Below are positions 1 through 6,090 of a DNA stretch of 23,480 nt, one piece after another. The stretch lies in IMG/VR virus record IMGVR_UViG_3300027805_000089, positions 1 through 23,480 of that record. The stretch is one strand, 5' to 3'. Under the pieces are notes generated by a model. The model did not search any database, was not told where the DNA came from, and saw only the letters and a list, made by a program, of their open reading frames with translations. This stretch comes from a virus. A program made the translations under genes and the position numbers. Position 1 is the stretch's first letter. Every line of letters begins with the position of its first letter.

Positions 1-2
1 AG

Positions 3-1193
3 AAGTTGTTCGTAACTGAAGGTGAGCTAGACGCAGTAGCTCTCTATCAAATCTTCAAAGACCATAATAAAGGAACTCCTTATGCTGATCTAAATCCGAG
101 TATTGTATCTCTCGCCAACGGAGCAGGCAGTGCTTCCAAAGATTTAGTAAGGCTACTTCCAGAAATTCGCAAGGTCTTTAAAGAAATCATCCTAGTCTTC
201 GACATGGATGACGTTGGCAAGAAAGCCGCTGAGGATGTAGCAAAGCTCATTCCCGATGTGCTCATCGCTACTCTTCCTTCTAAAGATGCAAATCAGTGTT
301 TGATTGATGGACGTAGCAAAGCGTGTTACAACGCTGTGCAGTTCAATTCACAGAAGCCTAAGAACACACGTATTGTGTCAGCTAGTGAGCTTCATGAGGC
401 TGCTAAAGAACCTCCTCGGTTCGGTGTTAGTTGGCCCTGGGATCACATTACAAGAGCCACTCGTGGAATTCGTACAGGTGAAACAATCTATATCGGTGCC
501 GGTCAAAAGCAGGGCAAGAGTGAAATTGTTAACACCTTGGCGTCACACTTCATGAAAGTTCATGGGTGGAAAGTGTTCCTAGCAAAGCCGGAAGAATCGA
601 ATAAGAAAACTTACAAACTCGTAGCAGGTAAGCTAGTGGGTAAGATTTTTCATGATCCGAATATTCCATTTGATGAGGTAGCATACGATGAGGCAGGTAA
701 GATTATGGACGACAAGTTGTTCATGCTTAACCTGTATCAACACGTTGGTTGGGAAAGTCTGAAGACCGATATCCGTTTGGCAGCTGCTAACGGATGTAAA
801 GCCATCATCATTGACCCAATCACTAATTTAACCAATGGATTAGAGGCAGCAGCAGCTAATGTTAAACTCCAAGAAATCGCTCAGGAACTCTCCGCAATGG
901 CCCTGGACCTTGATGTGGTTATCTTTATCTTCTGTCACCTACGTAATCCTGACTCTGGACCACCTCATGAACGGGGAGGGGAAGTCCTTTCCTCTCAATT
1001 TGCAGGCAGCCGCGCTATGGCTCGCTCTTGTAATCTCATGCTTGGTCTTGAAGGTAATCGTGATCCTAATCTCACAGTGGAAGAGCGAAATCTGAGAACA
1101 CTTGTGTTGTTAGAGGATCGTGAATATGGCGAAGTTGGTAGGTTCCGATTGTATTGGGATCATCGTACAGGATTGTTTCAGGAGATTCATTAA
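3..1193 (+). CDS. Primase-helicase, C-terminal part (5' truncated by window)
   Basis: T7 gp4-like replicative helicase-primase. It unwinds DNA at the fork and makes primers for the neighbouring polymerase. The window opens inside the TOPRIM primase domain: VTEGELDA at about residues 3-10 and FDMDD at about 65-69 (the metal-binding DxD). The RecA-like DnaB-family helicase follows: Walker A GAGQKQGKS at about 164-172, Walker B AIIIDP with Asp270, the H3 element FIFCHLRNP with His311, and a late Arg (R372 in LLEDREYG) where T7 has its arginine finger. The first ATG-like codon in this frame is an internal TTG, so the true start and the zinc-finger primase domain lie upstream. The protein ends in TGLFQEIH and lacks the long acidic, Phe-terminated tail that T7 gp4 uses to contact the polymerase. 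The stop overlaps the next ATG (TAATG). Confidence 0.95.
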   Translation, partial: KLFVTEGELDAVALYQIFKDHNKGTPYADLNPSIVSLANGAGSASKDLVRLLPEIRKVFKEIILVFDMDDVGKKAAEDVAKLIPDVLIATLPSKDANQCLIDGRSKACYNAVQFNSQKPKNTRIVSASELHEAAKEPPRFGVSWPWDHITRATRGIRTGETIYIGAGQKQGKSEIVNTLASHFMKVHGWKVFLAKPEESNKKTYKLVAGKLVGKIFHDPNIPFDEVAYDEAGKIMDDKLFMLNLYQHVGWESLKTDIRLAAANGCKAIIIDPITNLTNGLEAAAANVKLQEIAQELSAMALDLDVVIFIFCHLRNPDSGPPHERGGEVLSSQFAGSRAMARSCNLMLGLEGNRDPNLTVEERNLRTLVLLEDREYGEVGRFRLYWDHRTGLFQEIH

Positions 1194-1375
1194 TGTTAGT
1201 TTGTTGTGAATACAATGGATGTGAAAATGTTGGGGAAGCAGAAGACTTTGAAGACTTAGGCACGCCTTCTAATCACATCTATGTTTGCCAATCTTGTATT
1301 GACAAGGTTGAAAATCAATCAGGATATTGTAGCATGGATTGTCAGTTAGGGTATGGTTGTGATCACAGCTGTTAA
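1193..1375 (+). CDS. Cys-rich small protein, probable zinc binder
   Basis: A 60-residue protein. I chose the ATG that overlaps the helicase stop (TAATG) because AGGAG lies 8 nt upstream (1180-1184). The reading frame is open further upstream, but only inside the helicase gene. It has nine cysteines (residues 4, 5, 10, 32, 35, 46, 50, 56, 60), including a CxxC (CQSC) and two CxxxC pairs near the end (CSMDC, CDHSC), plus His28 and His58. Such spacing suggests two zinc sites or a treble-clef-like knot. I do not recognise the family. Its place between the helicase and a sigma factor makes a role in replication or transcription possible, but that is inference from position only. Confidence 0.7.
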   Translation: MLVCCEYNGCENVGEAEDFEDLGTPSNHIYVCQSCIDKVENQSGYCSMDCQLGYGCDHSC

Positions 1376-1403
1376 TGTCGATATTTAGGAATAAATCAGA
1401 TAT

Positions 1404-1883
1404 ATGAACATTCCTGATATCGAAAAACACTACATTGAAAACAAAGATAGGCTGATTAAGCGTACTTCTTTTCGTATCGGTGGTAATTTCCACGGTGCAG
1501 AAGATATCGTTCAGACAGCTTATGAGCGTAGCATTCGTTACGCTTCAAGTTTCAATGGTGAAGTGTTTGACAAATGGTTCAATACGATATTGAACAATTG
1601 CCTTCGTGAATATCAAAATGAAGAACGGGGGTATGTTGGTATAGACGAGGAAGCTGAAGAAGAAGCGGAATCCCTAGCATGCCCCCATTTTCCTACTCAC
1701 GTCATGAGGGAAATCTTCGAACTGATTGAGACGAAGAGTGTTATTCAGATTGAAGTGTTAACATTATACTTCCGTCATGAATACTCAGCAATTGATATCA
1801 GTCGTATTACCAACATACCATATAAGACGGCTCATCAAATCATTCAAAGGTTCCGTAACGAACTAAAAGAATTGTACAAATGA
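1404..1883 (+). CDS. ECF-like RNA polymerase sigma factor
   Basis: A 159-residue two-domain protein with the layout of group 4 (extracytoplasmic function) sigma factors. Region 2 spans about residues 10-75, with GAEDIVQTAYERSIRY (the usual -10/core-binding helix, DAEDLVQETF in typical members) and FDKWFNTILNNCLREYQNEER. A very acidic linker follows (about 80-90). A region 4 helix-turn-helix spans about 113-157 (VLTLYFRHEYSAIDISRITNIPYKTA, then IIQRFRNELKELYK). It would bind host RNA polymerase core and select phage promoters. The gene sits between the primase-helicase and polymerase genes and its TGA overlaps the polymerase ATG (ATGA). AGGA at 1390-1393 is a possible ribosome site. The target promoters cannot be seen, because both operons start outside the window. 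A plain DNA-binding HTH protein is the alternative. Confidence 0.8.
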   Translation: MNIPDIEKHYIENKDRLIKRTSFRIGGNFHGAEDIVQTAYERSIRYASSFNGEVFDKWFNTILNNCLREYQNEERGYVGIDEEAEEEAESLACPHFPTHVMREIFELIETKSVIQIEVLTLYFRHEYSAIDISRITNIPYKTAHQIIQRFRNELKELYK

Positions 1884-3760
1884 AAATAGCATTGTTCGAC
1901 CTAGAAGCCAACGGATTTCTCGATGTAGCAACTCGCGTTCATTGCGGTGTTGTTAAGACGAAGGGTGCAGGGGTCAAACAATTTCGCCCTAATGAAATCC
2001 AGGCATTACTTGACCATCTAGGAACATTCGATGTTCTTATTGCTCACAACGGGATTGGTTATGACTTTCCGTTGTTAAAGAAGCTCTATGGTTGGGAGTT
2101 TAAAGGTAAAGTAGTAGATACGCTCATCATGAGTAGGTTACTAGACCCTAATAGACTACTACCTTTTCACTGTCCAAATCGTAGAGCCGGCCCACATTCT
2201 ATTGAGGCATGGGGCTATCGGGTTGGTAGAGGTAAACCCGAACATGATGACTGGGAGAATTTCTCCGAGGAAATGCTTCATCGTTGTACTGAGGATGTAG
2301 AGATTCTCGACCTAGTATACGATGAACTACTAAAGGAAGCCAAGGGTGGTAACTGGCGTAACGCATTCCTCCTCTCATTCGAACTGTTCACAAATCTCCA
2401 GAAGCAAGAAGAGTATGGATGGAAGGTTGATATTGAGCACATGGAGATGTGTATCAGACAACTTACCAAATGGATTGAGCGAATCGACAGGGTGATTACA
2501 CCCAAACTCCCCGATATTTTGGAGATAAATGAACAAAAAGTCTCAGGTAAAATCAAGTACATCAAAAAACCTTTCCTCAAGTCCGGGCAATATTCGGCGT
2601 CTGTTCTTAACTGGTGTATTGATAACGGTATTGACCCTTCTCTTCGTCCCGTCGTTGGCTGTTATTCTCGTGTCTCTTTTCGCAAAGTAGACCTAAACTC
2701 CAACGAAGAAACAAAGAACTTCCTCTTATCTTTAGGATGGGAACCTATTGAATGGAACACCAATGATGCTGGCGAGCGAACTAGCCCTAAGCTCAGCAAA
2801 GACGACCCTTTTGAAGGGATTGAAGGCAAGCTTGGAAAGCTTGTTGCTAGACGGGTGCAATGCCGACAAAGGCGTGGAATTATTGAGGGTTTACGTGAAC
2901 TTGTTCGACCGGATGGACGAATTGCAAGTGTCGTTAACACTCTTGCAGTTACCGGACGTGCAACCCACCGTAACATCGTCAACATCCCTAAGCCATCTAG
3001 CTTCTACGGAAAGCAGATGCGGAGAATCTTCACCAGTGCCGACGGCTATACCCTGGTCGGATGTGATTCAGCAGGTAATCAACTAAGACAACTTGCTGCA
3101 CGGATGAACAATCCTGAGTTCATCTATGCGATGGTGTCTGGAAAGAAAGAAGATGGTACTGACCCTCACACTCTCACCCAGCGAGCTGGTGACCTTGAAT
3201 CAAGAGACATTGCTAAGAACACAATGTATTGTCTCTTGTTCGGAGGAGGAGATGCAAAGCTTGCAAAAACAGCTAAGAAACCCCCAGGATCAGGCGCTGA
3301 TCTCCGTGATCGGCTCTATCGAGGTCTTGACGGTCTTGGCGCATTGATGGAGCGTTTGACAAAAGAATGGCGATCAACGGCTAAGCAACGTTTCAATCCT
3401 AAGTTCAATCGAATGGAATATTTCGATGGACGTATCACTGGTCTAGACGGTAGACCAATCCGTGTTCCTTCAGAACATCAGCTTTTAGTTTATCTCTTAC
3501 AATCTGACGAGGCCATTCACATGGCAAAAGCATACAACATTATGTGTGCTGACTTATCTAAGAAGTATCGTTGGGAAATAGACTACGGCGTTGTTTGTTG
3601 GTACCACGACGAATATACCGTTGAGTGCCGTCCTGAAATTGCAGAAGATGTTAAACACATCATGGAAGATGCAATACGTAAGGCTGGCGAATTCTTTAAT
3701 ATCTCATGTCCTCATGCTGGAGAAGGCTCCATCGGAAAGAACTGGTATGAAATTCACTAA
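1880..3760 (+). CDS. Family A DNA polymerase with 3'-5' proofreading exonuclease
   Basis: A 626-residue replicative polymerase like T7 gp5. The exonuclease motifs are FDLEANG (D7, E9), AHNGIGYDFPLLK (D62) and CTEDVEIL (D139). Polymerase motif A is VGCDSAGNQLRQLAARM with catalytic D396. Motif B is RDIAKNTMYCLLFGGG with R442, K446, Y450 and F454. Motif C is WYHDEYTVE with H576, D577 and E578. It ends in NWYEIH, resembling the T7 end. It is about 78 residues shorter than T7 gp5 (704), consistent with no thioredoxin-binding insertion in the thumb. There are two unusual residues. Gln401 stands where T7 E480 and E. coli Pol I E710 sit. Phe454 stands where Pol I Y766 sits, while the 762-equivalent is Tyr450. 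The start overlaps the sigma stop (ATGA) and the stop overlaps the next ATG (TAATG). Confidence 0.97.
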   Translation: MKIALFDLEANGFLDVATRVHCGVVKTKGAGVKQFRPNEIQALLDHLGTFDVLIAHNGIGYDFPLLKKLYGWEFKGKVVDTLIMSRLLDPNRLLPFHCPNRRAGPHSIEAWGYRVGRGKPEHDDWENFSEEMLHRCTEDVEILDLVYDELLKEAKGGNWRNAFLLSFELFTNLQKQEEYGWKVDIEHMEMCIRQLTKWIERIDRVITPKLPDILEINEQKVSGKIKYIKKPFLKSGQYSASVLNWCIDNGIDPSLRPVVGCYSRVSFRKVDLNSNEETKNFLLSLGWEPIEWNTNDAGERTSPKLSKDDPFEGIEGKLGKLVARRVQCRQRRGIIEGLRELVRPDGRIASVVNTLAVTGRATHRNIVNIPKPSSFYGKQMRRIFTSADGYTLVGCDSAGNQLRQLAARMNNPEFIYAMVSGKKEDGTDPHTLTQRAGDLESRDIAKNTMYCLLFGGGDAKLAKTAKKPPGSGADLRDRLYRGLDGLGALMERLTKEWRSTAKQRFNPKFNRMEYFDGRITGLDGRPIRVPSEHQLLVYLLQSDEAIHMAKAYNIMCADLSKKYRWEIDYGVVCWYHDEYTVECRPEIAEDVKHIMEDAIRKAGEFFNISCPHAGEGSIGKNWYEIH

Positions 3761-3954
3761 TGTCTGAAGAAGCAGAACAACCAAAATCTGTTAATGTAGA
3801 AGTTAACATGGTGAACGGAGGCTTGAGCCTCAGTAAAGCGGTGCGCGGCTATAAGGTGCACGATAACGTCCTAGCTGTATTTGAAAGCACTGGCGACGTT
3901 ACAATCTACCCCCTATTTCAAATTCAATTTGCAACAATCTCTTTTAATAATTAA
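3760..3954 (+). CDS. Small hypothetical protein
   Basis: A 64-residue protein whose ATG overlaps the polymerase TAA (TAATG), so translation is probably coupled. The N-terminus is acidic (MSEEAEQ) and is followed by a segment rich in beta-formers (VNVEVNMVNGGLSLS, DNVLAVFESTGDVTIYPLFQIQFATIS). No transmembrane helix, cysteine cluster or known motif is visible. It ends 2 nt before the ssDNA-binding protein gene. I do not recognise it. Its position between polymerase and SSB suggests an accessory replication role, by inference only. Confidence 0.6.
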   Translation: MSEEAEQPKSVNVEVNMVNGGLSLSKAVRGYKVHDNVLAVFESTGDVTIYPLFQIQFATISFNN

Positions 3955-3956
3955 TC

Positions 3957-4658
3957 ATGGGTCTTAACGCTAAGAATGCCGGCAATGCCGGTGGTAATCG
4001 AATCGCTCAACCGATCATTGAGCCGGGTGTCTATCCCGCACGTCTCGTTCAAATCCTCGATCTGGGTGTCCAAGCTCAACGTCCTTACAAGGGGCAAGAG
4101 AAGCCTCCGGCTCAAGAACTGATGCTGACGTATGAACTGGTTGATGTGTTCATGGTGGACGAAGAAGGTAACGAAGTCGAGGACAAACCTCGGTGGGTTA
4201 GCGAAACTTTCGTTCTGCACAATCTGAAAGCTGACAAGGCCAAAAGTACAGTGCGCTATCATGCCTTCGATCCTCAAGAAAACTTTGAGGGTGACTGGTC
4301 GCAATGTATTGGTATGCCTATCAATGTCACCTTGGTGAATAACGCCTCTGGTGATAAAGTGTATACGAATGTGGCTAGTGTGGCTGCTATGCGTCCCAAG
4401 GATGCGGACAAGTGTCCGGAACTGAAGAACCCTAGTAAGGTGTTTGACCTGATGAATCCTGATGTGGAAGTGTTCAACGCTCTGCCTCAGTGGCTCCAGG
4501 ACAAGATCAAGTCCAATCTAAACTACCAGGGTTCTCCTCTGGAAGCTGCCTTGGCTGGCGGTAAGCCTGCTAAAGCTCCTGCTAAACAAGCCGAGAAGCC
4601 TAAGCAAGCTAAAGACCCTGCACAGCAAGCTTTTGAAGAAGACGATCTGCCGTATTGA
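3957..4658 (+). CDS. Single-stranded DNA-binding protein (phage type)
   Basis: A 233-residue protein. The core (about residues 20-185) is rich in beta strands and carries PGVYPARLVQILDLGVQ, YELVDVFMVDEEG and KDADKCPELKNPSKVF. I recognise this pattern from the ssDNA-binding proteins of T7-like aquatic phages. An Ala/Pro/Lys-rich flexible linker (about 195-225) leads to a short acidic, aromatic-ended tail, EEDDLPY. This is the hallmark of SSB and T7 gp2.5-type proteins, where the tail recruits polymerase and helicase. The location between polymerase and 5'-3' exonuclease fits. Its TGA overlaps the ATG at 4658 (TGATG), the original start of the exonuclease. No clear Shine-Dalgarno is seen before 3957. 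Confidence 0.8.
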   Translation: MGLNAKNAGNAGGNRIAQPIIEPGVYPARLVQILDLGVQAQRPYKGQEKPPAQELMLTYELVDVFMVDEEGNEVEDKPRWVSETFVLHNLKADKAKSTVRYHAFDPQENFEGDWSQCIGMPINVTLVNNASGDKVYTNVASVAAMRPKDADKCPELKNPSKVFDLMNPDVEVFNALPQWLQDKIKSNLNYQGSPLEAALAGGKPAKAPAKQAEKPKQAKDPAQQAFEEDDLPY

Positions 4659-4696
4659 TGCGACAGCCACTTCTAGATGCTGATAATACATATTAA
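4658..4696 (+). pseudogene. Orphaned 5' end of the exonuclease gene (first nine codons)
   Basis: The short frame ATG-CGA-CAG-CCA-CTT-CTA-GAT-GCT-GAT reads MRQPLLDAD, then NTY and TAA. It starts inside the SSB stop (TGATG), the same coupling seen between other genes of this operon. The text MRQPLLDAD matches the expected N-terminus of the downstream 5'-3' exonuclease, including the metal-binding DAD. Joining codon 9 (GAT, ending 4684) to ATT at 5199 gives MRQPLLDADILLYEIGY in frame. This is therefore the ancestral start, cut from the rest of the gene by the 514-bp insert at 4685-5198. Confidence 0.75.
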
Positions 4697-4715
4697 AATG
4701 TCGAATTAATAAGAT

Positions 4716-4747
4716 AATGAGAGTATAATATATTTTATACTCTCATT
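4716..4747 (+). promoter_or_regulatory. Perfect 13-bp hairpin just upstream of the HNH gene
   Basis: The arms AATGAGAGTATAA (4716-4728) and TTATACTCTCATT (4735-4747) are perfectly complementary, with a 6-nt loop TATATT. The right arm ends 4 nt before the HNH ATG (4752), so folding would cover the region where the ribosome loads. Hairpins that hold back translation of free-standing homing endonucleases are known in T-even phages. The left arm and loop also contain TATAAT (4724-4729), a consensus -10 hexamer, but I see only a weak -35 match. No U-tract follows, so it is a poor intrinsic terminator. Confidence 0.6.
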
Positions 4748-4751
4748 AAGT

Positions 4752-5186
4752 ATGATTTTAACTAAAATATGTAAAAAATGTGGCATTGAGAAGCCAATAT
4801 CTGAATACCATAAAAACAAACAATGCACTTATGGTGTCGTTGGAACTTGTAAACCATGTTATTCTGAACGAATAAATAAATGGTATTCAGATAACAGACG
4901 TAAAAGGCAAGAGATTGCTAATAAACGTAATAGAAGTAAGAAACAACAAGCTGTTGATTATTTCGGTGGAAAATGTCACGATTGTGGTAAAACATTCCAG
5001 AATTGTGTATTTCAATTTCATCACTTAAATCCTAAAGAAAAGGATGTGAATCCGAGCTATGCTATGGCCGGGAGTGAAGAAAGAATGTGGATTGAATTGA
5101 AAAAATGTATCATGTTATGTGCAAATTGTCATATTATCAGGCACAGTATCGGAAAGGAGGGCGTCGATGAGAATTCCACTTATTGA
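4752..5186 (+). CDS. HNH homing-type endonuclease
   Basis: A 144-residue protein with two zinc modules. The N-terminal one (C7-x2-C10 and C33-x2-C36, CKKCGIEKPISEY...CKPC) is the DNA-binding zinc ribbon common in phage homing endonucleases, followed by a basic stretch (NRRKRQEIANKRNRSKKQ). The catalytic HNH module has C75-x2-C78, FQFHHLNP (H90, H91, N93), C123-x2-C126 and H127. It would nick or cut exonuclease alleles that lack the insert. Base use is AT-rich compared with neighbours. There is no good Shine-Dalgarno before the ATG, and a hairpin sits directly upstream. The last 12 codons overlap, in another frame, the Shine-Dalgarno and start of the second exonuclease copy. Confidence 0.88.
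   Translation: MILTKICKKCGIEKPISEYHKNKQCTYGVVGTCKPCYSERINKWYSDNRRKRQEIANKRNRSKKQQAVDYFGGKCHDCGKTFQNCVFQFHHLNPKEKDVNPSYAMAGSEERMWIELKKCIMLCANCHIIRHSIGKEGVDENSTY
5153..5166 (+). promoter_or_regulatory. Near-consensus ribosome binding site for the exonuclease second start
   Basis: AAAGGAGG at 5153-5160 lies 6 nt before the ATG at 5167, one of the strongest Shine-Dalgarno sequences in the window. It is embedded in HNH codons for GKEGVD. Its quality and spacing argue that the ATG at 5167 is really used for initiation, replacing the stranded start at 4658. Confidence 0.75.
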
Positions 5187-5960
5187 CGCAGATTAGATAT
5201 TCTCTTATATGAGATTGGTTATGCAGCGGAAGCTGGCTGGCAAGAAGCAGGATTTCCTTCGTTTGATTACGTAGAAGAACTGCTGACAAATCGAATCAAC
5301 AATATCTGTGCAATGGTAGAGGCTACGGAACCTCCTATCCTCTACCTAACAGGTAAGAACAATTTTCGATTTGAACTTGCCAAAACCACTCCTTATAAAG
5401 AACGTCCAGGCCTAAAGCCGTGGCATTACAAGAACATCAAAGCATATATCAAAGGGGTATACGATTATGTCGAAACCGATGGATATGAGGCTGATGATGC
5501 TATGGCAATCGAACAGACGAAACGTCCAGAATCAACCATCATATGCACTCGTGATAAAGACTTACGCTCAGTGCCAGGATGGCATTATGGATGGGAACTT
5601 GGAAACCAACCTCAGTTCGGCCCATTGTTGGTTGACGAAGTTGGAAAGGTTGAGCTTAGTGAAAAGAAAGACAAGATCAAGGGATATGGTGGACTCTTCT
5701 TCTATGCCCAATGTTTAACAGGTGATCCAGTGGATAGTATTCCTGGACTTGGTGGTAAAACTGGGCCTGTTAAAGCAATGAAAATCCTTGATGGTGTCAC
5801 TACCCTTGCTGAAGCATTTAAACGCGTCAGAGAGGCATACAGAGCCCTTCATGGGGATTTAGGTGATGAACGTTTGCTTGAGCAAGGACGTCTATTACAT
5901 ATGACTCGTCAATTAGACGAAAATGGTAAACCTATTTTGTGGGAATTTCCAAATGAGTAA
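5167..5960 (+). CDS. 5'-3' exonuclease (T7 gp6/FEN-like), N-terminus offset by 5 nt
   Basis: Flap/exonuclease family enzyme that would remove RNA primers and degrade DNA 5'-3'. The main frame (open from 5187, first ATG at 5313) contains ILLYEIGYAAEAGW, TPYKERPGLKPWHYKN, the acidic motif YEADDAM, ICTRDKDLRSVPGWHY and GDPVDSIPGLGGKTG (the helix-hairpin-helix and last metal site). The missing first residues are supplied by ATG 5167 (MRIPLIDAD, with the metal-binding DAD) behind an excellent Shine-Dalgarno. That frame hits TAG (5194-5196) directly after GAT (5191-5193). A second GAT (5196-5198) overlaps the stop and leads into the main frame. Skipping TAGAT (5194-5198) gives a 262-residue protein starting MRIPLIDADILLYEIGY. 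So the gene is either frameshifted or read by a short ribosome hop. Starting at 5313 would lose the catalytic DAD. Confidence 0.75.
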
Positions 5961-6090
5961 AACAAAATTCATTGAATATCTAACCGATGCAGGTTACTCC
6001 TTACATGAAGCAATGGAGTTTTGGAGTAAGTTAGATTACGATGATGTAGACATGGTTAGACGTGTGATCGAATCAATTCAGAATGCCTAA
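5953..6090 (+). CDS. Small hypothetical protein
   Basis: A 45-residue protein starting ATG-AGT-AAA, overlapping the exonuclease stop by 8 nt and ending 8 nt inside the next gene. The sequence (MSKTKFIEYLTDAGYSLHEA, then MEFWSKLDYDDVDMVRRVIE) looks like two or three short helices, with a compact acidic patch DYDDVD. The spacing and overlaps match those of real genes in this operon. I do not recognise a family. Confidence 0.55.
   Translation: MSKTKFIEYLTDAGYSLHEAMEFWSKLDYDDVDMVRRVIESIQNA

Larger units (their letters stand above)
4685..5198 (+). mobile_element. HNH homing-endonuclease element inserted in the exonuclease gene
   Basis: Removing these 514 bases restores an uninterrupted exonuclease frame. 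Both junctions share the trinucleotide GAT (4682-4684 and 5196-5198), so the exact breakpoint can slide by three bases. The insert contains, in order, a 13-bp perfect hairpin (4716-4747), an AT-rich HNH gene (4752-5186), and a Shine-Dalgarno with a second copy of the exonuclease N-terminal codons (5153-5193). It is clearly richer in A/T than the flanking genes, which suggests a separate origin. It does not look like a group I intron. No junction choice gives both U before the 5' site and G at the intron end, and only about 67 + 12 nt lie outside the ORF. Confidence 0.7.

Noticed and set aside
2278-2985. Long open frames on the - strand inside the polymerase gene
   Set aside because: They are opposite a well-supported polymerase, lack ribosome sites and show no recognisable protein pattern.
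5194-5196. Simple UAG suppression or recoding as the way to express the exonuclease
   Set aside because: Reading through UAG continues in a frame that gives IFSYMRLVMQ and soon stops; only a shift of five bases reaches the exonuclease frame.
4685-5198. Group I or group II intron call for the HNH insert
   Set aside because: No U|...G| junction is possible, there are no group II end motifs, and too little non-coding sequence remains for a ribozyme core.
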